From: Cristatella mucedo
Taxonomy: Eukaryota; Bryozoa; Phylactolaemata; Cristatellidae
Assembly: GCA_009760855.2 (NCBI GenBank)
Contig: WPIO01000179.1
Span: forward strand, 97,001 to 161,000
DNA: 64,000 nt
Direction of reading: 5' to 3'
Within the stretch, counting starts at the first letter, position 1, and each line of letters begins with the position of its first letter. Shown here in pieces: positions 11,780 to 53,757 of this stretch. The notes under the pieces were generated by a model that ran no database searches, had not been told where the DNA came from, and saw only the letters and a list, made by a program, of their open reading frames with translations. Both the position numbers and the translations under genes were made by a program.

Positions 11780-12300
11780 ACCATAGCGAAACCTTGGTAG
11801 CTTTGGGAAGCCGCGCCGCCGAGAACGAAAGTCGCAGCACCAACAGGAAGACAACCGCTTGCTTTCATTGGTTCGCCAGATTGAGCCAATAGTCCTTCGT
11901 TGAGCGCCTAGTTCAAAGGGCGGGGGAGGGAGACCAGAACAGCCGCAGCAGCAAGGTTATCGGCCACGGTTCGCCAGTCGCGGTGCGAGTTCGTTTTAAT
12001 ATACAATTTCCCACTGCACACTCTCATCGGGACACGCGTCTTAAAGATCTTTCCACAAGGTTTCTATACTAAAAATGGGAGAGAAAGACCGGCGTAGACA
12101 ACGGAGCGAAAAGTCGCTGCATCTCTTCTGCAGCCAAAGGGTGCAGAGTAAGCTCAAGTCGGAAGGCGACACCGATCGCCACGAGCTCTGTGGCTGACAT
12201 AGAAACCTGAACCGCGGTGGCAGCCGCGGAAATCCGAGCATCCGTCGAGAATAGTCCGGTCTATCGATGAGCGAATCGAGTTTTTCGCGCTTCGGGGCGG
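11780..12300. promoter_or_regulatory. GC-rich probable promoter upstream of VCPIP1
   Basis: This stretch has many CpGs, in contrast with its AT-rich surroundings. It holds CCAAT elements in both orientations (ATTGG near 11870, CCAAT near 11886) and a GC box (GGGCGGGGGAG near 11920), 0.75-1.25 kb upstream of the VCPIP1 start codon. An acceptor just before that ATG implies a 5' UTR intron whose first exon would lie here. A plus-strand ATG at 12076 with a good AAAAATGG context raises the possibility of divergent transcription. Confidence 0.45.
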
Positions 12301-12334
12301 CTAGCTGTGCTCGATTTTAATTTTCGGTGATTTG

Positions 12335-12770
12335 ATAAACAGATTCATTTGAGCTTCTTTTTAAATGTCTTGATGTCAGTGGTTGTTGTGACATCAATCG
12401 GGAGTGAATTCCATGCTTTGGGATCATGCGAAGTAAATGCACGGTCTCCAAAGGACTTCAGGTGTGTATGAGGTATAGGTAAACAGTTAGTATAGGTAAA
12501 CAGTTGGACTGCAAAAAGCGGGTGATACGATGCTTAGCGTGGTGTGGGAGTATATCTGATAAGTAGGCTGGAGCCAAAGGATGAAGGGACCTAAATGTGA
12601 GTGACAGAACCTTAAAGTCGATGCTATGTTTGACTGAGACCCATTGCATGTCGGCGAGAAGTGGTGTGATGGTGCAAGTGCGAAGCTTAGACAGTCAAAC
12701 CTAGCTGCAGAGTTTTGTACCAACAGTAAACGCCCGATTGCACAGGCCGATAGAGCAGCAAGCAGTAAGT
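12335..12770 (-). mobile_element. L2-like LINE internal fragment
   Basis: A reverse copy of the C-terminal ORF2 region (SVKHSIDFKVLSLTFRSLHP, LAPAYLSDILPHHAKH) that lacks the 3' tail. It includes a tandem 17-bp duplication (TATAGGTAAACAGTTAG) at 12474-12507. Confidence 0.8.
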
Positions 12771-13270
12771 CAAATCAATTGTCAAACCAGATAAAACCAG
12801 ATGACACAATCCAAAGTCAAGCTAAACAATTTCGCCGGTACCTTCGAACTCCCAGGCGTGCTGCTAAAGTACACAGCTTGAGCGATAAGCTGGTTTTCTG
12901 AACCTGCTATAGCTCCGGAAACTCCGAACTCGGGTGGTTGGCAGGATCGTAATAGCACCAGGCCAAGATGGTACAGAAATAAACATTTAGTACAGGAAGC
13001 ACCAGTGCAAATTGTGGCGCAGCTTAAATCGAAAATACTCGCCGCGGTTTACTTAGACGACCGCTTGCACTTTTAACTAAAACTGATGGTTTACACAGAG
13101 AGGGAGAGAGACGGGACTAATGTTCGAGAAATGATTAATATTTATTAAACCTTTGCCTAAAGCCCTGCAAGAACTAAATATTTTTTAATTTTTAATTTAA
13201 ATATTTTGAAAGATTTTGAAAGAGTGGCAACTGAAAAGTGCTAAAATTCAAAATTTCATCATGCGGCAGC

Positions 13271-13275
<5 letters not shown>

Positions 13276-13366
<91 letters not shown>

Positions 13367-13419
13367 GGATAGAGAAAAATAGAGAGATAGAGAGAGAGAG
13401 ACAGACAGACAGACAGAGA
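13276..13419. repeat. (AG)n microsatellite
   Basis: About 80 bases of pure AG, then interrupted AG/ACAG units. It produces artefactual Ser-Leu and Arg-Glu open frames. Confidence 0.97.
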
Positions 13420-13679
13420 TAACACAGGGTTGCCTGTACTTGTATCCCTCTTCGCCTTCTGGCACTTCAAACTAACTTGAGCCCATAGCAGCACAAAATC
13501 TGAAATTGTTTTTGATGGCATCCAGTTTTTGTAAATTAAATGACCAACAACTCACTAATCATGAGGAAACCAATAGTTAAGTCATTAACAGGAATGAATC
13601 ACTCACCAAATCGGAAAGACTAGCGTATCTCCTACAGCCCGTGCATTCAATCTGAGCGTTCTCGTTCAAACGTACTTTT

Positions 13680-13885
13680 CATCAGGTGAGCACATGATCA
13701 CCGAAGTCAAGCCTGCCTACGTTCACCTAAATTGCATCGCAAAAATTTTGGCATACTTGGATTAGGACACCCCAGCAAAGCTATTCCATGCATGCACGAC
13801 CTCTCGAATCGACTTCTTTAACTCACTACTTGTAGGTCATCCTGCTTTTTCAATAAGACGCATACAGCTGATGCAAAACTTGGCT
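13680..13885 (+). mobile_element. L2-like LINE RT fragment, old
   Basis: The forward frame reads VKPAYVHLNCIAKILAYLD, FHACTTSRIDFFNSLL, IRRIQLMQNLA, matching the same ORF2 segment as other copies but strongly diverged. Confidence 0.7.
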
Positions 13886-14079
13886 TATCTTTCGTAAGCT
13901 CCGCTACTTGCTATGCTGAGTGCTATGCAGTTTGCTAGCCAATCCGATAGTGCATTATTTAAATGCAGCACGCAGATTTTAGAGTTACTAGATTTGGTAG
14001 TCAATTTAGGCATACCAATTATCAGGAGCTCAGTTTCAGCATAGCTCTGTCTCCTAAGGTTTGAGGACAACCGGAGCTA

Positions 14080-16240
14080 ATTTCGGAAAGTTTCAAGCTC
14101 GGATTCCGTGACGATACTCATACGCAGAGAAGGGATATGAAGGTGGACACCACCTGTCTAACACGAGCAATACCACTGTCTAGAGGTGACGTGCATGCGG
14201 CGCGTATGCTATCGTGCCTGTAGCCAGACTCTTCTAAACTTCCACATCTTATTGCAGTGCTGAAGGAGTCCTTTAGAAACACGACGAGTTCTCTCGCTCA
14301 AGCCGCGACCAATAGTAAACTATTTCAGATCAGATGTGGCTGCAGACACTACGAACGGGACGTCTCAAAAAATACAGCCCTTCCTATCCCGCAACAAATG
14401 CGACTAAAAACATTAAAAAACCGGCTAGCGTAGCCTTCGAGTCACGGGGCCTGAGCTTCATTTTATGAAGGCAAAGTAGCTCGCAAAGAATAGAGCCGTC
14501 CGCTACAAGCCGCAGCCTGGTGAATATAGCACTTAAGACTCGAGTGGACATGCACGCTCAAGGACTATTTCGCGAAAGCAATTGGCTGTAAACGTCACAG
14601 AAGAAATAATAGGCTGGTCGCGGCATTAAATTCAAATTGGAACTCTTGCATAAACTCCTCGAGCGCAAACAAAAAACTATCACCGTTCCCACGTCGTCGC
14701 AAGCAGGACAAAGCGCGACAAAACGAGGCTGCCCGGTTGCTACAGGTTGGCATTTTATGGACGCCAGGACCCCGAACGATAAAAGCCCGCGAGAGCACGA
14801 GTCTACCTTGGCTGCCTTGGCTGTCGAAATGAAGTAGCCGAGAGCCGGCTGAAATAGAAAAGCCGCCGCCTGCACCCGAACCGGTAAGCACGGCACCCGC
14901 CGGTATTGGCCACTCCCCGGAAAAGACCGAGATCAAGTCGGGAACCGCTGTGAGACAGCCCTCCGCCGCTATAGGCGCATGCGCAAGGTAATAATGGAGT
15001 AATGCAAGAGAAGCCAGCCGGTCGCCTTAAAAATTGCTTACGGTCAGAGAAGCCCACGTTTTCAGGATGAGTTTGAAAGAGTGGTTGAAACCGCTCTGTT
15101 CGTTCTGGCTGAGCTCACACACAAGCTCTGTAGTGGCCCAAACGGCGAGATCACTTCCGGTTCTATTAGAATATAATACTGACCCTGAAGGCGGGTGGGC
15201 TAAGGTAGCTATTTTAGTGACAACACCTGCGTCTGAGGCCACTGATGTCTTCAAAGCATTTGAGTGGGCTTCCGACGATGCCGCCAAGGCTGGGTTGATG
15301 GTTCTGCCGAAGATGACCTGGATAAGGTTCTTGAAAAATTTGTATGCCTCCTAATTTATCCCTCGTCAGAGTGAAAAGTGTGAAGGGTATAGCTTCTCCT
15401 CCAAAGGTCGGCAGAATGAATGGGGTCGCTTAAACTACTGTCACAGCTGATGCACTTTGTCTTATCAACACGTGTGACTACCTCGTCCTCGAGAGGCCAG
15501 AGATAATTCAGGATCGCACAGTAACTGGCATCATTGTAGGTGCCATTTGGGCCAAGTTTCTGGCCGAGACCAAGCTCATCCTTCAACGAACAGATGCGAT
15601 ACGCTGCTCATTTGAGGCGATGGCTAAGTATCTATATCGGATGGGAAATTCAGCGCACCCTCGGACCGCCAAGTCCGGCGCAGAAGCTCTTGATGCTAAT
15701 GCGGTTATCTCAAAATTATGCCAAGGTTACATAACTGCCACGGCTATCTTATGGCTCGGGTGACAAGTTTTTAGAATTCATTACTGAAAGAATTTCGCAA
15801 ATTCGTGCCCCGGTTTTGTGCGCCTGCGGCTTCTGCTATTGTAATTAGCGAGGCGCCTGACACTAATGCACGCGCCTCACCCTCGGCCAATAGAAGCAGC
15901 TAAGCGTTGGGCCACTAATGCAGATTATATTTCGTGTCGTCTGCTGCGATTAATTGGGCTTCCATATATGTGGCCATTGAGAGTAATAAAGGAGAGTCTC
16001 GTTTACCACGAACATGCGCCTGCTGTGTCTCTGCGAGAGACTGCCACTAGAAGAGAGGCCGCCACCGGAGCCACTGTCATACAATACCCCCATAAATCTC
16101 CCTCCAACTAAAGCATTTGTTGAATCGCAATAATGTGTCCTTCCTTAAGAGATTTTACGAGGTTTCTGCATGGGACGGCAAGCATTATAAAGTGTAGTAA
16201 AAAGAGTTGGTCTCCTGAAGACCTTTACCATTCATGGTCT
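14080..16240. other. Intergenic, no gene recognised
   Basis: Holds a modestly GC-rich stretch at 14750-15000 with a GCGCATGCGC palindrome (NRF1-type) at 14975, and overlapping open frames of 80-115 codons on both strands between 14558 and 15354. None resembles a known family and the strands conflict, so no gene is called. Confidence 0.4.
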
Positions 16241-16242
16241 TT

Positions 16243-17985
16243 ACATGCAGACAAACTTAACACCACCCATAAATGAAATTGTTAGTACTCCTCTGGAAAA
16301 CGGGGTTGTACCCAAATCCTTCAAATCGACCATAATCAGAACAATACTTAGAAAGTCCGGATTTGATTCCGAGGTCCTTGGCAAACTATCGTCCAGTTCA
16401 CCCTTTTTACTTTTGTCAAAGACCCTTGAACAAATTGTCACTAAGCAGCTTGTAGCATATATTGAAAACAAGAATAAATTGTAAGAAATCATTTTAGTCG
16501 GGATGTAACCAACACAACTCCACTAAACCTTCTCTCCTTCGTGTAGCCAATGACATCGCATGCAGCAATAGCGACTGGAATGTCAATGCCATAGCACAGC
16601 TAGATCTATCAGCTGCGTTCGACACTATTGATCACGATATCCTACTTGAAAGATTGAGAATCCACGATCGATCTAGCAGACGAGGCGCTTGTGTGGTTTA
16701 AATTGTACTTGTCCGATCGTGTTTAGTCCATGACTTGTGGGATATCCGGTATAATCCTCCGTTTGAATCGTAATTGTCTGGTTGTGTTCAATCGGTGTCA
16801 TGTGGGGATCGGGTCTCATCCACCAGACCGGTCAGCCGTGGAGTCCTACGAGGATCCGTCCTCGGTCTTTTTCTGATCTCCATTTATACTCAGCCTCTGA
16901 GAAACGTTATTCAGGCCCGTGGAATCGGCTATCACGTTTATGCTGACAATACTCAGCTGCATATGCCGTTTAAACCGTCGGAATCTGCTGCAGCGACTGA
17001 TAAATGAATGCTTGTTTTGCAGAAATTCCATCGTGGAATTTGGCAAATTTTCTTAAACTAAACGAAGATAAAAAAGGAACTGCTACTCACAGGACGCTCC
17101 AAGCGTGTGGCTGGATTAGAAAACTTGGCTCTGTTAATAGGTGATGCTGTTATGCAACCATCACCGTGTGGTCGGAATTAAGGTGTCGTCTTGACAGCTG
17201 CCTAAGATTTAAAACATTTGTTAGAAAAATGCTTACGTATCTAACCATTACCCCCGATTCCTCTCTAAGATTAAAGTATGTCTTCCACGGTGGTTAGCCA
17301 AAAATTTAACTAGCTCCTGGTTCGGTCTCCGCTAGATTTTTGTGCAATTCACTTTTGGCTGGGCTACCAAAAAAAAGCAATTCGACCACTAACGCTGGTG
17401 ATGAATGTGGCTGCAAGGCTAATTGACACATACTATAGGTTTGACTATGTGTCTCATTTTCTGAAAGAGCTTTTGGATGGCTGCCGGTTGATCAACAGAT
17501 AAAAGGGAAAGTTCGTACACTGACCACAAAGGTCAGCCATGGCCAAGATATTTCACACCTAACTGATCTGCTTTACCAGTTTCAGCCTCCTTCGGGTTCT
17601 CTATGGGCAATAAATTAGCTGTTCCATTCCTCCACTTAAAGAACGTTGGCGACAGAAGCTTTTGCTCTGCAGGTCCTAGACTGTAGAGCTGACTTCCACA
17701 ATTCTTCAGCGATGACACCTACTCTCCTGCTGCCGACTATGGCACATCCTTTCCAGCCGTCCTTAGCTGCTATTTCCGTGCTACTCACGACCTCAACTGT
17801 TCTCTAGACTAAGCTGTGGTTCTAAAATTTTCTGTGTTGCGTTATATGAAGTCTGTTGGCTACCGAATGCGAACCGAAAGTCGCTTAGGCTTTGAGTGCG
17901 GTATAGAAAACTCTCCTTGGCAAAATGTGTTAGTTTTTGGTAGTTACAGACGGACATAAATTGCATTACCTTACGTTGCTTCATT
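16243..17985 (+). mobile_element. Second L2/CR1-group LINE family, decayed ORF2 and 3' end
   Basis: A forward RT with TPPINEIVSTPLENGVVP, QLDLSAAFDTIDHDILLERL and RGVLRGSVLGLFLISIYTQP, then YHVYADNTQLHM (YADD changed to YADN) and NFLKLNEDK. The C-terminus reads KNVGDRSFCSAGPRLWSSLP in shifted frames. The 3' end, GCTTAGGCTTTGAGTGCGG-TATAGAAAAC, recurs at 21.9, 38.1 and 47.2 kb and differs from the first family's (ATT)n tail. Confidence 0.82.
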
Positions 17986-17989
17986 ACTT

Positions 17990-19067
17990 AGTCTAATACC
18001 AATTTGCAACTATTATATCTCGGTTACGTTATAAGATTGACGCATTTTGCGCGTGTCAAAAATTGGAATGACACAGAAGATTCTCTGCATTAGTGAAGCA
18101 ATAGCACAAGCGTTAGCTTTTGCAGAGAAACACATTTTTAGCCACAATACCCAGCCCGAATGAGCACGAGTTACATATGATTGACCCATCGGTCCATTCA
18201 CTAGGCGCTTAATACTTCCCAAAGATGCAGCCATAATGTCTCTTACGCATAGTGCTTGAGGCTGCAATTCCGAGTCAAGAATTGTTAGCTTCACCCGGAG
18301 AATAGCAACCGACTGCTACACCTTGAAATACCTCGCCACGAAATAACTCTACCTCTACTGTGTTTCGCTCAGTTAATCATTTAGAGGATGCCGTAGCCTG
18401 GCGTGCCAGAAGTCTGGTGAGTGGCGTTATCTCGAACTTATAAAACGCGTCACCGAACTGTAGATCCGGCCTATGACCAACACCGACAGTATATTGCACG
18501 ACGCACGGAGCAGAGGGACGCACGACTCACTTGCCTCCTTCTTCCACTCGACTTGCTTCTCCACCACGGCTGTGCTTTCGCCGACCGCGATGATTCACCC
18601 GAGGCATACCACAGCTGCGCACCGGCCGACCCTGATGATGAATCCACCACCTGTTCACCACTGAGTTACCGCCCTGTGTCCATGCCACATAACGGGCGGA
18701 CCGCAGCTGTGCATCGGCCCCTCTCAATGATACGGCCAACAGCTGTTCACAAGCGGTTTATCAGAGGAGCAGTACGGGCCTGCATACAACCCAATTATGC
18801 TAACTACAAAAGGCAATGAGTGTTTAACTTGGAGTCCGAGGCAGGTAAGACATGTTTATAGCTTATCTGTTTGTTTTGTCCATAGCGTGCGTACATTTCT
18901 GCCGTTTATAGACTTGAAACGTTTGACGCATGCGCCTGCCGTCCTTTTGGCATTTGATTCGGCGCTCGCTGGCCAGGTGGCATGTGCTACTCTCCCCCAC
19001 CCCCATTCTTTCGACTAATTCTTCCGCGCTCGAGTCATCTGCCACTACTGGCCTAGCCTGCCTTTAG
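17990..19067. other. Intergenic, GC-richer patch
   Basis: A plus-strand frame of 132 codons (18421-18819) covers a degenerate repeat with the CAGCTGYGCAYCGGCC unit (near 18613, 18703, 18741). A GCATGCGC palindrome is at 18928. A minus-strand frame at 19045-18863 starts MADDSSAEELVERMG. None can be assigned. Confidence 0.35.
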
Positions 19068-20620
19068 GTAATAATAATAATAGTGCACTTGATAAAGCAC
19101 CCTCAAAGAACTCAAATATCTTTTTAGGCGCTTTACATTTGCTGCAAAGGGAAACGCGATTGAATGGTGAGTAATATAATGCTTGATAAACAACATGAAT
19201 AACATGGTTAGGGGTGACATGCACAGGGTCAGCATGCAAATGGGGTGAGTGGCAGCATGCACAGTGTCAGCACGCATAAGCACATCAAGGACGAGTCACA
19301 GGGACCCACTAACTGCTGTCCTAAATATGTGTGTTTTAAGTTCTTTTAAAATGTGGTCAAGTCAGGGATGTTCTGACGCAAGTCGGGAGGGAGTTCCAGG
19401 CTTTGGGAGCATACGAACTAAATGCATGGTCTCCAAAGGATTTGAGGTTTCTACGAGGTATAGATAAACTGTCGGATTAAAAAAAGTGGGTGGTACAATG
19501 CTTGGCCTGGTGGAGGAGTAGATCTGAGAGATTCGCTGGAGCCAAAGAATAAAGTGACCTAAAAGTGAGCGACAAAACCGTGAAGTCGATCCGCTGCTTG
19601 ACTGGTAGCCAGTGCAGGTTGGCGAGAAGCGGCATGATGTGGCAACTGCGACGCTCACGACAGACAAGCCTAGCTGCGGAGTTTTGCACCAGCTGTAATC
19701 GCCTGATTGCACATGCCGGTAGGCCAGCAAGCAGTGAGTTGCAGAAGTCAAGACGGGATATCACAAATGCATGGTCCAGTTTAGACGTGGTATCCCTGTC
19801 TAAAAAGCCCGAATTTTAGCAATATTATGTAGCTGAAAGTAGGCAGACTTGACAGTGGAACTAATGTGGTCGTCTAACGAAAGGTCACTTTGGAACATGA
19901 CACCTAGATTTCGAGCTGATTCAACAGGAGATATACTGGCAGAGCCAATTTTGAGCCGCCAGCCTTTCCAATTTCTGAATCACACTGGGTTTGCCCATAA
20001 CTAGTAAGTTAGTTTGATTATCGTTTAGTTTTAGAAAATTTACGGCCATCCATGTGAGGATGTCATTAATACATTCAGCAAGTGAGTTGAGAGAATTCGA
20101 GGTGCTCGAAGGCTGGGAGGGATCAAAGCAAAGGTATAACTGAGTGTCATCCGCATAGAAGTGAAAGCTTAGATTGTGATTGTTAATCACATCACCAAGA
20201 GGGAGAGTATAAACCGTGAAAATAACCGCATCCAGCACGGAGCCCTGAGTTACCCCATATTTCAGAGGTACCTCGGATGATCTTTGCCCACTCACGTCAA
20301 CACTCTGGAGTCTCCCACTGAGATAGGACCCAAACCATTGCAGAGCAGTTCCAGTGATGCCCAGGCGAGATGAGAGGCGCTCTAGAAGAACTCTTGATCG
20401 ATAGTAAATAAAGCAGCCGAAAGATCGAGCAAAACAAGCAGAGACACTCTACCTATGTCTGCATTCCTAAGTAGGTCGTTGTACAGCCTAAGCAATGCTG
20501 ACTCTGTGGAGTGATTAGCTCTAAAGCCAGACTGGAACTTACTAGCAAAGGAACATGTTATCTCATTCATGCCTGATATCGCTTCACTACTGCCATTCAA
20601 AAGCATTAGTGGATGCTGCT
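19068..20620 (-). mobile_element. L2-like LINE, longest copy with intact YADD
   Basis: A reverse copy from (TAA)n at 19071 to the RT core: ASKFQSGFRANHSTESAL, LLVLLDLSAALFTIDQEF, KYGVTQGSVLDAVIFTVYTL, FHFYADDTQLYLCFDPSQ, MAVNFLKLNDNQTNLLVMGK. The YADD motif is intact, but the coding region is broken by frameshifts near 19900 and elsewhere, and the 5' half is missing. It is a dead, 5'-truncated insertion. Confidence 0.88.
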
Positions 20621-21679
20621 GCCTCCAGTACTTTATTTCAAGCCGCTCAAAATTTTTAATTTCGCCGGAGCAATGCATCGAATTATTCTTACTTATTAGA
20701 AACATGCATTAATCATTGAATTCGCGTGCTGGTTTCGATAAACCGCAATAGCGATACGGTACTTCACAATTGCTCTCGGTTGTTTATCGAGATCGAGACC
20801 TGGCTTAAGTCTACTAACCGCTCGACGATAACCGACGCAGCCTTCACCAAGGCTTCTCTTTCTGTCGTACCTCGAGGTTGATAAATAAAGAAACTGGTTG
20901 CTGAGTATGAACTTTCGCCCATTTCTTATGCCGTGTGCAGTCCCCTCAAAACTGTTCTTCGAATCTCTTGCACCGAACTTCTCCCGCCGTGAGCTTCGCA
21001 TTCTAGCAGTCGACTATCGCCTTACAGGGGTCAAGACTGGCGTTACTAAAGCTCCTATCAACAGGTACCAACAGACGCCACCACCAACCCGATCTTGCCA
21101 ATTTCATGTCGATCCACTCTTCCAGATAACTTATGCACTACTCACGCTGTGATTTGAAAATCCATTCCTATAGCGCGACCGACCCTCTCCTTACGCTGAA
21201 CTTCGCTGTCTGGCTTATTCACGAACACACACACAACCCGATCATATACTCTCGAGTTATTGTATTGATGTAAACACCGAAAAATCAGCACTGACTGGTC
21301 ACCGGTTTTCGGACCGTTGTTAGCCATACCAGTCTATCGTGGACAAGGCGGAGTCTGGCATCCGTGAGAGCACTGTGGAATCGCCGATGCACGATCGAAA
21401 CAAATGCTGATGTCGACCATTAACCGCTTCTTTAACCAGAATAGTGTGGTGAGCCATATCTAGCAACCCGTGCAATAATTAACAATTCGTAGTGACCGTT
21501 GTTTAGCTTCTCTGACAGAACGATCCTTATTATCAGCCTATGCTCAAGCACGCCTGACCTTCGGGTCGGATCACCATCGGATCCCTTTGGTGTGTCAGCC
21601 CTTCTGTATTACAAGTTGTCCTGGAATCCAGAAACCTGGAGTACCTTGGTAGCGAAGCGCAAAAATATATTCCTCGCCA

Positions 21680-21985
21680 CTTTTACGAAGTTCTTTATCT
21701 GACAAAACCCCCATCTGAGGGCAACAGCTGCGTGCTTGTTTACTCTCCTACTGCCGACTATGGTACATCCTTTTCAGCGGTCCTGAGCTGCTACTTCTAT
21801 GCCACTCACTACCTTGACTGCTCTCCTGACTCTGCTATGCTTCCCACTTTCTCTTTGTTGCGTGAGACGAAGTCTGTTGGCTAGCGAATGCGTACCGAAA
21901 GCCGCTTAGGCTGTGAGTGCGCTATACAAAACTCTCCTGCGTAACGCCCACGTGGTCTTTATGACTTTGTGGAGTTACAGACGGT
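21680..21985 (+). mobile_element. 3' end of the second LINE family
   Basis: A forward copy of the terminal part (AGACGAAGTCTGTTGGCTAG, AAAGCCGCTTAGGCTGTGAG, TGCGCTATACAAAACTCTCC), nearly the same as the end of the 16.2-18.0 kb element. Confidence 0.75.
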
Positions 21986-22080
21986 GATACATTACATAGT
22001 GGCCCAGTGGACTTCCTCTTTTCTTCCTGTGCGCTTTGTTGTCGTGTGCATGACAACCGAGGTCCTCCTAACCAGCGACC

Positions 22081-22800
22081 GTGAGTATTTTGTTTGCATG
22101 CTTGCCTAAGCAGGTTTTCTCAATTTCCATTGCTTGCCTAAGCAGGTTACCTTATTTTCCACTAACTATTGGTTATTGTTTCTATTGCATCAACTTGCAA
22201 AGCACCTGCAATGAGACTAGTTCTCTTGGGGCGTTACACGATACACCTATTACTATTACTATCTGTTGCGTTAGCAAACGCCTGGTTAAAGTAAAATATC
22301 CCCGAGAAGGTAATCGTACCTCGTCATCATACATTACACTGGCGTTTCATTCTACATTATCGGTAGCACTCGAAATGACTTTCTCCTACAAGTCTTCATC
22401 GCCATTCTTGGTTTTAACGACGAATGCTTTACATGTTACTCAACGAGCGATGGCTCGCCATTATCTACCTTTCTCAATATATTTCCTAAATTCAACGCGA
22501 TACGTCAGAATATGGACGTATTCCATTGAGCTTGAACAGGACGGTGAGGACATTATAGTGTGTTCTCTCTGTCCTCACCTCTGCCTGCAACCTCACAGCC
22601 TCGTACGAATCCTCCTTTGTCCCTGTACGTCGTCTTACATATATTTGTGCTTGCTGAGAAGTGTACGTGCTCCAATTAGCCAATTGCCGTACTTCCTTTC
22701 TAGCACAGGTAGCATGCCTAGACAGAAACTTGGTTCTTTTGAAGCATCATATGCACATTTCGTTCCTATTAAAAAAAATGTCGCAGCCCTCTTGCATTAG
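22081..22800 (+). CDS. Unidentified 239-codon open frame (doubtful gene)
   Basis: The longest uninterrupted frame outside recognised exons. The product is rich in Ser, Leu, Cys and Tyr with hydrophobic patches but no recognised domain, signal peptide or repeat apart from two CLPKQV/CLSRLP-like starts. It follows directly after a LINE 3' end. No splice sites or promoter support it; it may be chance, a lncRNA locus or part of an unrecognised repeat. Confidence 0.2.
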   Translation: MSILFACLPKQVFSISIACLSRLPYFPLTIGYCFYCINLQSTCNETSSLGALHDTPITITICCVSKRLVKVKYPREGNRTSSSYITLAFHSTLSVALEMTFSYKSSSPFLVLTTNALHVTQRAMARHYLPFSIYFLNSTRYVRIWTYSIELEQDGEDIIVCSLCPHLCLQPHSLVRILLCPCTSSYIYLCLLRSVRAPISQLPYFLSSTGSMPRQKLGSFEASYAHFVPIKKNVAALLH

Positions 22801-22931
22801 TGCAATCACCTCGCGGAGTCTTATAACTTATGTCGATATTTCTCAGCATCATTGTCAATGACGCAAAGGATAGAAGTTTATCCGCAGGTCATTTCTGACC
22901 GGATACCTTTGCAATTGCAGTCAAGTCGACT

Positions 22932-22937
22932 TTTATT
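22932..22937 (-). terminator. Candidate polyadenylation signal for DHP/CRMP
   Basis: An AATAAA hexamer on the minus strand, about 320 bases after the TAG. It is the first consensus signal I noticed downstream. Chance occurrence is possible in this AT-rich stretch. Confidence 0.35.
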
Positions 22938-23258
22938 TGATTTAACACATGCACTATAATATTTTAGCCCAGAAAAGGAGCTACTATTACGCGCTATTGT
23001 TTCGACTGCTAAGTGAAGCTTAGCTTGTGACGCTGGCCCGGTTACAAGCTTCAAGGTTCATGACATTTGCTATCTAAAAACGAATCTACGCAAGGCCAAG
23101 TTAAAAAGAAATACCCCAGAATAAGCAGAAAGAGAAAAAAGCCTCGCAGCAATAGTCTAGGAAGCCGTTACACTTCTTTGCAATGTGCCGGACACTTCCT
23201 GCTGCCTTTGACGAGCTGAAGTCGTTGTCTGCTCTCCTTAGCCGGAAGGGCATCACTA

Positions 23259-53757
<30,499 letters not shown>

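Noticed and set aside
13276..13419. CRISPR-like or satellite array
   Set aside because: Simple dinucleotide repeat without spacers. No CRISPR array is present or expected in animal DNA.
14558..15354. Protein-coding gene from overlapping 80-115 codon frames
   Set aside because: Frames on both strands conflict, none resembles a known family and no splice logic links them.
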